Assembly (NCBI RefSeq): GCF_028748145.1
Contig: NZ_CP118181.1
Span: 255,433-319,432 of the forward strand
DNA length: 64,000 nucleotides
Direction: 5' to 3'
Source of the DNA: Entomospira culicis
GTDB lineage: Bacteria; Spirochaetota; Spirochaetia; WRBN01
Under the pieces are notes generated by a model that was not told the DNA's origin, did no database searches, and saw only the letters and a list, made by a program, of their open reading frames with translations. Positions 9,185 to 17,372 of the stretch are shown here, one piece after another. Each line of letters begins with the position of its first letter. The first letter of the stretch is position 1. The position numbers and the translations under genes are program-made.

Positions 9185-11710
9185 ATGAAACCAAAACGAC
9201 TCCCAATCTATAAGCATCGAGAAGAAATTCTATCGATTCTCAAGGAACATGCCGTTGTCATCGTGGAGAGCCCCACGGGTAGTGGCAAAACGACACAACT
9301 TCCCATTATTTTGCATGAGGCCGGCTATAGCGACCTCGGTGTTATTGGGGTAACCCAGCCTAGGCGTATTGCCACGTTAGGTGTTAGCGATTTTATCGCC
9401 AAGCAAGTGGGTGTTACCTTGGGTGAATTTGTCGGTTATAAAATGCGATTTGAGGATCACACCTCTAAGCGCACCCGCATCAAAATTATGACCGACGGTA
9501 CGTTACTCCAAGAGCTCAAGACCGACCCCCTATTAAGCGAGTATACCATTTTGATGATAGATGAGGCGCATGAGCGTAGCCTCAATATCGACTTTATCCT
9601 CGGGTTAATCAAACAGATTTTGAAAAAACGTAGCGATCTCAAAGTGATTATCTCTTCGGCAACACTCAACGTACGCGCCTTTTCGGAGTATTTCGATCGC
9701 GCACCAGTGGTCTCGTTGGATACGCCGACCTATCCGGTAACGGTTATTTATGATCCGCCTGAAAACGACACCGAAGAGGCGCTCATCGCTAAGATTGTCC
9801 AGCGCGTAGAGACCGTTATCACCACTGATCGCAAAGCAGGGGATATTCTCATCTTTTTACCGGGTGAGCGCGCCATTAAGATCTGTATGCAGGCGCTAGC
9901 CCAATTGCCCATCAGCAAGAAGCTTTGGATGCTCCCTCTCTATGGCATGCTCGCCAAAGAGGAGCAGGAGCGCGTCTTTCTCAAGAGCCCTTTTGGTAAG
10001 CACAAGGTGGTGATTGCGACCAACATAGCCGAGACTTCCATCACGATTGATGGTATTCGTACGGTGATTGATTCGGGGTTGCACAAGGAGAATATCTATA
10101 ATCAGCGCACCTACACCAATAGTTTAGAGCAAGATTTAGTCAGTAAGGCTGCTGCCGATCAGCGTAAAGGGCGCGCCGGACGCACCGCTGCCGGTACGTG
10201 TTATCGATTGTATAGCAAAGAGGCCTTTGCGCATCGCCCCCACTACGGCACGCAGGAGATCTTTCGTACTGATTTGAGCGAGGTGGTCTTACGGATGGCG
10301 GGGCTGGGCGTGAAGAATTTCTTGGAATTCGACTTTATTGATAAGCCATCCAAAGCAGGCGTTGCCAGTGGCTTAGAGACGCTCACCTTGCTTGGCGCGG
10401 TGGATGAGGCGTATCAGATTACCTCAACGGGGCAGATGCTTTTACAACTTCCTCTCTTGCCACGCCATGGGCGTATTTTGGTGCATGCGTTGCTCCACTA
10501 TCCGCAAGTGTTAAGCGAGTGTGCTACCGCGTGTGCTTTTTTGAGTAGTAATAATCCTTATCTCTTTCCCTTGGGCGAAGAGATAGAGGCGCGCGAGGCG
10601 CAACGGCGCTTTCAGCATGAACAGGGCGATTTTATGGGCTATCAATTGCTCTATAATGCCTTTGAGGCGACGGATAATCCAGAGGAATTTTGTCAGGTAA
10701 ATTACTTGGATTTACGTACCATGCAAGAGATCCGTAATGTGAAGCGTCAGTTAGAGGAGATTCTCCACGCCATGGGTGCGGTGATTGGGCAAGGGGGTAG
10801 CTACAAAGAGTATATGAGCTGTTGTATGGCTGGGTTGGTACAATTTATCTGTGTGCAAACGGGGCAAAATGTCTACCGTAGCCTCACCGCCGATCGTATT
10901 ATGATTCACCCTGGATCGTACATGTTTAAGAAGGCATCGCCCTACATTTTGGCTGGGGAGATTGTCAAGACGACACGCATGTATGCTCGTAGTGTGGGTA
11001 AGATTGAGCGTAGCTGGATAGAGGAGCTTAGCCCTGAACTTTGGCAGTCGCTGGGTGCCTACGCCAAGAAACCTTCGTCTAGTCGGGAGAGTGCGAAGTT
11101 TGATAAAAAAGCCAAAGGCGCTAACTCCGCCAAAGATAAACCGTTAGGCGTGAGCGTGGGAAAACTCTTCTATCCTTTAGAGAAGGGCGCTAAGGGGAAA
11201 AAGGCGACGGTCAATCTCGATGGGCAAGCCATCTGGCAGGAGAGCCGTGGCAAGCATGCCCCTGAGGTGGTGATCCATTTGCCTAAGGGCAGTAAAGCCA
11301 CGCTATTACTAGGCGATAATCTGCAGATGAATGGCTTGAATCCTACATTGGCGGTTGCTTTAGCGAGCATGGAATCGCCTAAAAAGATGGTCTGTAAGCA
11401 GTGCGATAAGTATCCGAATTTCACTCCTCAAGCGGGTGAAGCTTTAGTGCACTTTCTCCAGCAGGCGCAAGATATCGGTAAACTTGTGGTTAGCCGACGG
11501 GGTCAAATATTGGGCTTCTTGGCGCTGATGCAAGATCAAAAAGGGCGCTTTTACTTTAAACCGATCCTCAAATTTACGCTCTTTGTGCGTCATACGCAAG
11601 AGGTGTTGGAGCTCTTGGACGATATGAATCTGATGGGAGAAGGCGAAGAAGCATCACGCTTATTGAATCAAGCATTTGAACGCCTAACTCGTTTTGCTGA
11701 ATTGGTTTAA
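9185..11710 (+). CDS. hrpA: DEAH-box ATP-dependent RNA helicase HrpA
   Basis: This 841-aa protein is a DExH/DEAH RNA helicase. Walker A is in SPTGSGKTT (residues 29-37), the DEAH box at 126-129, the SAT motif after it, and motif VI in QRKGRAGRTA. After the two RecA domains come the winged-helix, ratchet (HA2) and OB-fold regions. It is shorter than the roughly 1300-aa enterobacterial HrpA and close in length to the Borrelia protein, which affects gene expression and infectivity there. A low-complexity Lys/Ser/Ala segment near residues 630-660 interrupts the C-terminal part. It converges with the methyltransferase gene, with only 12 bp between the stops. Confidence 0.9.
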   Translation: MKPKRLPIYKHREEILSILKEHAVVIVESPTGSGKTTQLPIILHEAGYSDLGVIGVTQPRRIATLGVSDFIAKQVGVTLGEFVGYKMRFEDHTSKRTRIKIMTDGTLLQELKTDPLLSEYTILMIDEAHERSLNIDFILGLIKQILKKRSDLKVIISSATLNVRAFSEYFDRAPVVSLDTPTYPVTVIYDPPENDTEEALIAKIVQRVETVITTDRKAGDILIFLPGERAIKICMQALAQLPISKKLWMLPLYGMLAKEEQERVFLKSPFGKHKVVIATNIAETSITIDGIRTVIDSGLHKENIYNQRTYTNSLEQDLVSKAAADQRKGRAGRTAAGTCYRLYSKEAFAHRPHYGTQEIFRTDLSEVVLRMAGLGVKNFLEFDFIDKPSKAGVASGLETLTLLGAVDEAYQITSTGQMLLQLPLLPRHGRILVHALLHYPQVLSECATACAFLSSNNPYLFPLGEEIEAREAQRRFQHEQGDFMGYQLLYNAFEATDNPEEFCQVNYLDLRTMQEIRNVKRQLEEILHAMGAVIGQGGSYKEYMSCCMAGLVQFICVQTGQNVYRSLTADRIMIHPGSYMFKKASPYILAGEIVKTTRMYARSVGKIERSWIEELSPELWQSLGAYAKKPSSSRESAKFDKKAKGANSAKDKPLGVSVGKLFYPLEKGAKGKKATVNLDGQAIWQESRGKHAPEVVIHLPKGSKATLLLGDNLQMNGLNPTLAVALASMESPKKMVCKQCDKYPNFTPQAGEALVHFLQQAQDIGKLVVSRRGQILGFLALMQDQKGRFYFKPILKFTLFVRHTQEVLELLDDMNLMGEGEEASRLLNQAFERLTRFAELV

Positions 11711-11722
11711 TGATTATTCATT

Positions 11723-13180
11723 TTAAGAGTTTTGTGTAAAATCGAAGAGGGCAAGCAGGCGGTGGGGTTGGGCAAAGCTCTTACTGCCTGCCACATCGAA
11801 GGCGTGGAAGTAATCTTGCACAGGATAGCTCTCGAGGAAGGCTTGAATGGCTTGCGCTTCTTCTAGGCTGTAGGCGGGAATGTAGGCATGAAGTGCTTGA
11901 TTGGCGTGAATGTCCCGGGTAACGATGATCGGTCGCATGATGTAACTGCCCATCGCCTGCCAGACAACCTTGTAGGGTGCGAAGGTATAGCTATTAACCC
12001 CTAATAGGACATAAAAATCGGCACGTTTCATGTAGCTTTTAAGCATAATTCCCTTTCTACTGGTTAGTTGTTCTTTCACACGTAAAAGGTAGGTGTAGGC
12101 GCTGGGGTAGTTATGTTCTAGCTCTTTTTGCGAGAGGATCTGTCCATCTTCGGGGTGATAAGGCAGAAAGATCCAGCGATAGGGCTCAAAGTGATCTTCT
12201 TTGAAATTTTTTGCGGTTAAGAGCGGGTGGACGAGCGCTTTCGGGAGGATGACCTCGTGGTGGACGTTACTCACTTGCACATGTTCGTCATCGATCACTT
12301 GGTAGTGTTGAAAGATGAAACAGCTATTAGCTCCTGATGTGTTAATGCCTTGTCTGGGACGCTGTTGGGGCTTGAGGGGGAATGGTTCGGGAGTGATTTG
12401 GGTATTAGGCCAAGGTTGTTCGCGCCAATGATTGGCGGTAACGGGTTTTTTGTAGTAGTGTCGGCTGGGTGGATTTTCGGTCATGTAGAGAAGGCCGTAG
12501 TCGCAAGAGATGGGAAAGACCTTGAGGTTGGAGAGATTATAGTACCACTGTGGCTGAAGTATTGGGGAATTTCTGGGGATAAAGTTGCGCCACGGAGCGT
12601 GGGCTGCCGAGGTGAGCAGTGAGTGGGGAATAAAGGCTAAGAGTTGTCGTTTTTGTGGAGGCCAGCGATCGAGGCTTACGGCGAGAGCCAGCGCCGAGAG
12701 ATCGACGTGGGAGCCCCCCATGATAAAGGAGCTGGTGTTTACCAAGTCGTAGTGAATGAAGAGCGGTTTGAGTTGGGCTTGGCGCTCGGGGCTAAGGCTA
12801 CCGAAGGTGATCCATGGGGGATTGGTAAAGAGGATGTCGATGGTGAGCTCTTTGTGGCAGAAGAAGGTGTCGGTAACCATAAAATTCTCAGCGATAAATG
12901 TGAGTTGCCGATCCTCTATGAATCGCTTAAAGGTGTTGATGTGCATCACTTGCCAATCGAAACCAAAGAGGCGATGGATAGGGATCTCGGCGACGGGGAT
13001 ATTATCTTTAATCGCAAGGTCGATGAGCGCCAAGAGCAGTGCGCCTTCGCCCATAAAGGGATCAAGGACAGAAGCACCATCGAGCCAAGCCTGATAGATG
13101 CCACTGGTTTGCGCGGCAAATTGCGCCCAATAGCTGGGCGTGAAGACCTCGCCGATGTTAGGGTGAATAGATACGTCCAT
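11723..13180 (-). CDS. Class I N6-adenine DNA methyltransferase, apparently without a cognate nuclease
   Basis: This 485-aa protein has the SAM motif DPFMGEGA (residues 40-47) and the catalytic NPPW motif (120-123), in the order of gamma/N12-type N6-adenine methyltransferases such as the TaqI/Eco57I group. The C-terminal half (about 270-480) contains a YTFAPYKVVW-like segment typical of target-recognition parts of that group. No restriction endonuclease gene flanks it: its neighbours are hrpA and ispH. It may be a solitary regulatory or housekeeping methylase, or a remnant of a restriction system. Its base composition resembles its neighbours, so there is no strong sign of recent transfer. 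Confidence 0.8.
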   Translation of the reverse strand: MDVSIHPNIGEVFTPSYWAQFAAQTSGIYQAWLDGASVLDPFMGEGALLLALIDLAIKDNIPVAEIPIHRLFGFDWQVMHINTFKRFIEDRQLTFIAENFMVTDTFFCHKELTIDILFTNPPWITFGSLSPERQAQLKPLFIHYDLVNTSSFIMGGSHVDLSALALAVSLDRWPPQKRQLLAFIPHSLLTSAAHAPWRNFIPRNSPILQPQWYYNLSNLKVFPISCDYGLLYMTENPPSRHYYKKPVTANHWREQPWPNTQITPEPFPLKPQQRPRQGINTSGANSCFIFQHYQVIDDEHVQVSNVHHEVILPKALVHPLLTAKNFKEDHFEPYRWIFLPYHPEDGQILSQKELEHNYPSAYTYLLRVKEQLTSRKGIMLKSYMKRADFYVLLGVNSYTFAPYKVVWQAMGSYIMRPIIVTRDIHANQALHAYIPAYSLEEAQAIQAFLESYPVQDYFHAFDVAGSKSFAQPHRLLALFDFTQNS

Positions 13181-13286
13181 GGGCTTCTCACTTTACACAA
13201 AATGATCTACAATAGGGGTAGAATTGCCTTAATAATACTCATAATGAGGGGCTATGACAAGCGACTTAGAGGAGAAAAAGAGAAAT

Positions 13287-14135
13287 ATGCCAAAAATTAT
13301 ACGGGCCAAAAGCATGGGATATTGTATGGGCGTAGAGCGCGCAGTGCGCATCGCCGAGGAGAATATTGGGCAGGATAAGAGCTTGCGATCGTTGGGCTTG
13401 TTGATCCATAATGAGATCGAGAATCAACGTTTGGCGGGCTTAGGGTTGGGGATGAGCGATCTTGAGACATTGGCCCAGACGGGCGAAGGCGATCGTTTAC
13501 TAATTCGGGCACATGGTTTAGATCCGCAAGTGCGTGCAAGCTTGGAGAAGCGGGGCTATCAACTCATCGATGCGACGTGTCCTTTGGTGGTGATGAATCA
13601 AAAAGATGTGCAAAAAGCGCGCGAGGCGGGCTATCATGTGGTGATTGTGGGGAAGAGCGAACATGCCGAGATCATTGCGATGCGTGGCTTTGCGGATCCA
13701 AAAAAGTTGAGCGTGATTGGATCGGTGGCAGAGGCGAGCGCCTTGGATATTGATGCGCAGGAGATCTTTGTCTTGTCGCAGACGACCCTACGCCCCGATC
13801 TCTTTAACGAGATTAAAACCGAACTTGCCAAGCGTTATCAATTGAAGGAATTTCGCCCATCGATCTGCCCTGCCACGCAAGATCGCCAAAAAGCCGTGAA
13901 GGAGCTGGCGAAAGAGGTTGATGCCATTGTCGTGGTGGGCGACAAGAATAGCGCCAACACCAAGGGCTTGGTGGAGAGTGCAGAGGTTGCAGGCGTGGCC
14001 GCTTACTTGGTGAGTCAGGCGAGTATGTTAGACTTGGGTGCACTGCAACATTATGAGCGCATCGGGCTGACCGCTGGCGCGAGCGTTCCTAGTTATCTTA
14101 TCGACGAAGTAGAGGCTTCTTTGCGCAACTTGTAG
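13287..14135 (+). CDS. ispH: 4-hydroxy-3-methylbut-2-enyl diphosphate reductase
   Basis: IspH (LytB) is the iron-sulfur enzyme that makes IPP and DMAPP in the last step of the MEP isoprenoid pathway. The three cluster cysteines are visible in GYCMGVERA, DATCPLV and ICPATQDRQ. Other family signatures are the His in IHNE, the SQTT segment and the C-terminal LTAGASVP. I choose the ATG at 13287, since family proteins start about 12 residues before the first Cys. An in-frame ATG at 13254 would add 11 residues and also has purine-rich sequence before it. The methyltransferase gene is divergent upstream. Confidence 0.93.
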   Translation: MPKIIRAKSMGYCMGVERAVRIAEENIGQDKSLRSLGLLIHNEIENQRLAGLGLGMSDLETLAQTGEGDRLLIRAHGLDPQVRASLEKRGYQLIDATCPLVVMNQKDVQKAREAGYHVVIVGKSEHAEIIAMRGFADPKKLSVIGSVAEASALDIDAQEIFVLSQTTLRPDLFNEIKTELAKRYQLKEFRPSICPATQDRQKAVKELAKEVDAIVVVGDKNSANTKGLVESAEVAGVAAYLVSQASMLDLGALQHYERIGLTAGASVPSYLIDEVEASLRNL

Positions 14136-14153
14136 AGCTGATAAAAAAATCGT

Positions 14154-14182
14154 TTGCAAAAAACCCAAAGAGGTGCTATAAT
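14154..14182 (+). promoter_or_regulatory. Promoter of the GNAT gene at 14225
   Basis: TTGCAA (14154-14159), a 17-nt spacer and a perfect TATAAT (14177-14182). Transcription would begin near 14189, about 36 nt before the ATG. Confidence 0.8.
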
Positions 14183-14224
14183 GGTATCTAGTAGGGATGA
14201 GCTAGATAATGGAAGGAGAAATGT

Positions 14225-14641
14225 ATGGAATTAGAAAAAAATGGCTTTTTATACACCGACGAAAAGGTGGATCCGGTGGGGGTATACGACTTATTGTTGC
14301 AGGGAAATATGCTCAATAACCGTAGCCAATACTTAGTAGAGGAGTCGTTACGGCACTCTTATTGCCTTTCGGTGTACGATCGTAATAAACTAGTGGCCTT
14401 TGCCCGTGTACTTTCGGACTACGGCTCGGTAAGCATCGTGCGCGATGTGATCTTGTTACCTGACTATCGCCACAAGGGAATTGCGCATCAGATTTTTGAT
14501 CTGTTGACGAATTCGGAACTCTTTAAGCGCACCAACTTAATTTTATGGTCTCGCTTAGACGTACCGTTTTACCATGAGTTTGGCTTTAGACAGTTGAATC
14601 GTAAGATTTTCCTAAAGCCATCGATTCTAGAGCAGAAGTAA
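14225..14641 (+). CDS. GNAT-family N-acetyltransferase
   Basis: The 138-aa protein fits a small GCN5-related acetyltransferase. The VARVLSDYGSVSIVRDVIL strands are followed by the acetyl-CoA loop pattern in RHKGIAHQI (near residues 79-87), then the typical FYHEFGF motif near the C-terminus. It has a good promoter and a GGAGAAAT ribosome site. It stands alone between ispH and pyrG. The acceptor substrate is unknown. Confidence 0.82.
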   Translation: MELEKNGFLYTDEKVDPVGVYDLLLQGNMLNNRSQYLVEESLRHSYCLSVYDRNKLVAFARVLSDYGSVSIVRDVILLPDYRHKGIAHQIFDLLTNSELFKRTNLILWSRLDVPFYHEFGFRQLNRKIFLKPSILEQK

Positions 14642-14681
14642 AATTTTATTAGATTTTCATCAATATTTAGTCTTACTCTTC

Positions 14682-14710
14682 TTGCCAAAAAATGCATTAT
14701 CGTATAAAAT
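14682..14710 (+). promoter_or_regulatory. Promoter of pyrG
   Basis: TTGCCA (14682-14687), 17 nt, TAAAAT (14705-14710), about 30 bp before the pyrG ATG. Confidence 0.65.
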
Positions 14711-14740
14711 AATGGGCGATGGAGGGCGAGACTAAAATTT

Positions 14741-16378
14741 ATGAGCAATAGAAAATATGTCTTTGTTACTGGTGGCGTAGCTAGCAGTTTAGGAAAGGGA
14801 GTCGCCGTGAGTAGCTTGGGCGCACTCTTGGAGGCGCGAGGTTATCGGGTCTCTTTGCAGAAGATCGATCCCTATCTGAACATGGATCCTGGTACGATGA
14901 GCCCTTACGAGCATGGCGAGGTGTATGTTACCGAAGATGGCGCGGAAGCGGATTTGGATTTGGGTAATTATGAGCGCTTTACTACGGGGCAGGTGCGTCG
15001 TAAAAATTCGATGACCACTGGTCAGGTGTATATGTCGGTGTTGGAGCGCGAGCGTCGTGGCGATTACTTGGGCAAGACGGTGCAGATCATCCCCCATATT
15101 ACCGATGAGATCAAAAATCGTATTCGCTTATGTGCACAAGAGAATGAGAGCGATATCCACGTGGTGGAGGTTGGCGGTACGGTTGGCGACATTGAGAGTG
15201 TTCCTTACTTGGAGGCGATTCGTCAATTTACGCGCGATCAAGGGGTAGAGAATGTTGCCTATGTGCACCTTACCTTAGCTCCGCACCTTTCGGCAGCCGA
15301 CGAGGTGAAGAGTAAGCCAACGCAACACTCGGTGAAGGAGCTGATGAAGAGCGGAATCCATCCGCAGGTGATTGTGGTGCGCAGTAATATGCCCTTGCCG
15401 ATGGAGGTTCGAGCGAAAATATCGCTCTTTTGTGATGTGGAGGAGGCTTCGGTTATCTCGGCGTATAATGCGCCTAACTCTATCTACCAGATGCCAGAAA
15501 TTTTTGCCAAAGAGGGCTTCGACACGGCGGTATTAAAGGCGTTACATTTGGCTACTGATACGCCTCGGGATATGCAGAAGTGGCAGGAGATTGCTAAGGC
15601 ATTCCGTAAGACGAATCGTCAGTTGGTGAGCATTGCGGTGGTGGGCAAGTATATTAGCCATCAGGATGCGTATAAGTCGGTTTATGAGGCACTTGAGCAT
15701 GCTGGGTTGGCGGTGCGCGCGGAGGTGCAGTTACTTTTGATTAATGCCGAAGATATCGAGTCAGGTGATGAGTTAAGCTGGCAGATCCTCAGGGCCGGAC
15801 ACGGAATTTTAATTCCTGGTGGCTTTGGCGAGCGTGGGGTGGAGGGTATCATTAAGGCAATTGGTTTTGCGCGTGAAAATAATATTCCGCTCTTTGGTAT
15901 CTGTTTGGGTATGCAGTGTTTAGCTATCGAATTTGCCCGATCACAACTGGGCTGGAGCGACGCACACTCTACTGAATTTAACGAAGAGACAGCATATCCG
16001 ATTATCGACATCATGGAAGAGCAGAAGCAACAGCATAATATGGGTGGCACGATGCGTTTGGGCAGTTTTCACACGCAGATTACGCCAGATAGTCTTGCAC
16101 ATCAATTATATCAAGAGAGCGATATTTACGAGAGACATCGCCATCGCTACGAATTTAATAATGCATATCGCACCGAATTTGAGGCCAAAGGCATGCGCTT
16201 TTCTGGCATCAACCCCGAGTTGGACTTGGTGGAAATTATGGAGCTTCCTAGCCATAAATGGTTCTTGGCGGGGCAGTTTCACCCTGAGTTCAAAAGTAAA
16301 CCGTTTGCGGTGCATCCACTCTTTAAGGGCTTTGTCGAGGCAAGCCTTGCCGAAAAAGTCTCGCGTAGCAAGGAGTAG
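14741..16378 (+). CDS. pyrG: CTP synthase
   Basis: PyrG turns UTP, ATP and glutamine into CTP. The protein is 545 aa, the usual length. The N-terminal synthase domain starts with the P-loop-like GGVASSLGKG, and the C-terminal class I glutamine amidotransferase has its nucleophile in GICLGMQC (about Cys388) and the His-Glu pair in FHPEF. The ribosome site (GGAGGG) is rather far from the ATG, about 13 nt. The gene has its own promoter and is followed by a tRNA gene with a separate promoter. Confidence 0.96.
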   Translation: MSNRKYVFVTGGVASSLGKGVAVSSLGALLEARGYRVSLQKIDPYLNMDPGTMSPYEHGEVYVTEDGAEADLDLGNYERFTTGQVRRKNSMTTGQVYMSVLERERRGDYLGKTVQIIPHITDEIKNRIRLCAQENESDIHVVEVGGTVGDIESVPYLEAIRQFTRDQGVENVAYVHLTLAPHLSAADEVKSKPTQHSVKELMKSGIHPQVIVVRSNMPLPMEVRAKISLFCDVEEASVISAYNAPNSIYQMPEIFAKEGFDTAVLKALHLATDTPRDMQKWQEIAKAFRKTNRQLVSIAVVGKYISHQDAYKSVYEALEHAGLAVRAEVQLLLINAEDIESGDELSWQILRAGHGILIPGGFGERGVEGIIKAIGFARENNIPLFGICLGMQCLAIEFARSQLGWSDAHSTEFNEETAYPIIDIMEEQKQQHNMGGTMRLGSFHTQITPDSLAHQLYQESDIYERHRHRYEFNNAYRTEFEAKGMRFSGINPELDLVEIMELPSHKWFLAGQFHPEFKSKPFAVHPLFKGFVEASLAEKVSRSKE

Positions 16379-16381
16379 TAA

Positions 16382-16410
16382 TTGACTTTTTTATCAAGAT
16401 TGGTTACAAT
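16382..16410 (+). promoter_or_regulatory. Promoter of tRNA-Arg
   Basis: TTGACT (16382-16387), 17 nt, TACAAT (16405-16410), ending 26 bp before the tRNA 5' end. Confidence 0.8.
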
Positions 16411-16436
16411 GGTAACATCTTTAGGATAGAAGATAA

Positions 16437-16510
16437 GCGTTCATAGCTCAACCGGATAGAGCAATTGCCTTCTAAGCAATAGGTTGGGGGTTCGAGTCCC
16501 TCTGGACGCG
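16437..16510 (+). tRNA. tRNA-Arg (anticodon TCT)
   Basis: A full cloverleaf can be drawn over 74 nt. The acceptor stem GCGTTCA pairs with TGGACGC (one G-T), the D stem is GCTC/GAGC, the anticodon stem ATTGC/GCAAT carries the loop CTTCTAA, and the T arm has TTCGAGT. The anticodon is TCT, which reads AGA/AGG. The discriminator base is G and no CCA is encoded. Confidence 0.95.
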
Positions 16511-16579
16511 TGGTTGGCTGATGCGTTGGCATGCTTTGTGATTTTTTGTTATCTCATGTTAGACAAAGGAGATATTCCA

Positions 16580-16915
16580 ATGCGAGTATCATTAAGTGTT
16601 ACCCTCGAGAAGGGCGAGAACAACGAACAGCTCATCAGCGCGCACTTTGATGTGGATGACAATATTGTCAACCTAGATAAAGAGACCTACCACATGCTCT
16701 TGAGCGCAGTAACCAGCCAAATGCTGATGCTTAAAGCAGCCGAGACGCAAGCGATTGTGGTTGATTCCTTAAAAGAGTCTTTACAAAATGGGATTAATGG
16801 CATTATCGTTGCATTTGAAAAAATGGCACAAGCAGTTCCTCAAGAGCGCTTTGACGCTGCCATTGCTGCCGCCCACGCGCGTATGAGAGAAGAACGTACT
16901 CCCCCAGAAGCGTAG
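16580..16915 (+). CDS. Conserved-looking small cytosolic protein of unknown function
   Basis: I do not recognise this 111-aa protein. It starts at the ATG at 16580, which has an AAAGGAG ribosome site 7 nt upstream; an open extension upstream would overlap tRNA-Arg and is not credible. The sequence begins with a beta-like stretch (RVSLSVTLEKG), then is mainly helical with Ala/Met-rich segments and a charged tail. There is no signal peptide or membrane segment. It is followed after 9 bp by a GNAT acetyltransferase gene, so the two are probably cotranscribed. Confidence 0.7.
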   Translation: MRVSLSVTLEKGENNEQLISAHFDVDDNIVNLDKETYHMLLSAVTSQMLMLKAAETQAIVVDSLKESLQNGINGIIVAFEKMAQAVPQERFDAAIAAAHARMREERTPPEA

Positions 16916-16924
16916 GGTAGGTGT

Positions 16925-17326
16925 ATGTCTTTAGGCTTTTTGATACGTCGATATCTACTTAGCGACTACACGCGTCTCTTTGCGATGATGCGCTTGGAGG
17001 ACGATTGGCACGGTTATACCGATCCCTTAACGGCAGAGCGCTACCAACGTGCGCTTGAAAGTTCCATTGTGTATGTCGCGATTCTTGATCATCATATTGT
17101 AGCTTACCTACGCGCTCGAGATGATGATGGCTTTGGGCTCTACATCTATGATCTTCTTGTGCAAAAAGAGTTTCGTGGTCATCAGTTGGGCAAAATGCTT
17201 ATCGAAGAGCTGGCGCGCGATTACCCTAATGGCACTATCTATGTGATGAGTGATGTGGATGTTTACTATCACAAACAAGGTTTTACTCAGCGCGAGGGAT
17301 CGATTTTGGTGGTGCGTGATGCATAA
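16925..17326 (+). CDS. GNAT-family N-acetyltransferase
   Basis: A 133-aa GCN5-related acetyltransferase. The central strand-loop (LYIYDLLVQ then RGHQLGKMLIEEL, near residues 75-95) is the acetyl-CoA binding motif, and YYHKQGF near 118-124 matches the family's C-terminal signature. It sits 9 bp after the small unknown gene and 46 bp before the large restriction-modification gene. The substrate is unknown. Confidence 0.82.
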   Translation: MSLGFLIRRYLLSDYTRLFAMMRLEDDWHGYTDPLTAERYQRALESSIVYVAILDHHIVAYLRARDDDGFGLYIYDLLVQKEFRGHQLGKMLIEELARDYPNGTIYVMSDVDVYYHKQGFTQREGSILVVRDA

Positions 17327-17372
17327 AGTTTTTCCCTTCATGTTACGATGATTTACTAGGCGGGGGTGAGTC

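Noticed and set aside
12644-13378. A 244-codon open frame on the plus strand antisense to the methyltransferase
   Set aside because: It mirrors the coding pattern of the minus-strand gene, which has the SAM and NPPW motifs. The frame has no ribosome site and no known domain.
16484-16579. In-frame N-terminal extension of the small protein gene at 16580
   Set aside because: It would overlap the 3' end of tRNA-Arg, and the ATG at 16580 has a clear ribosome site.
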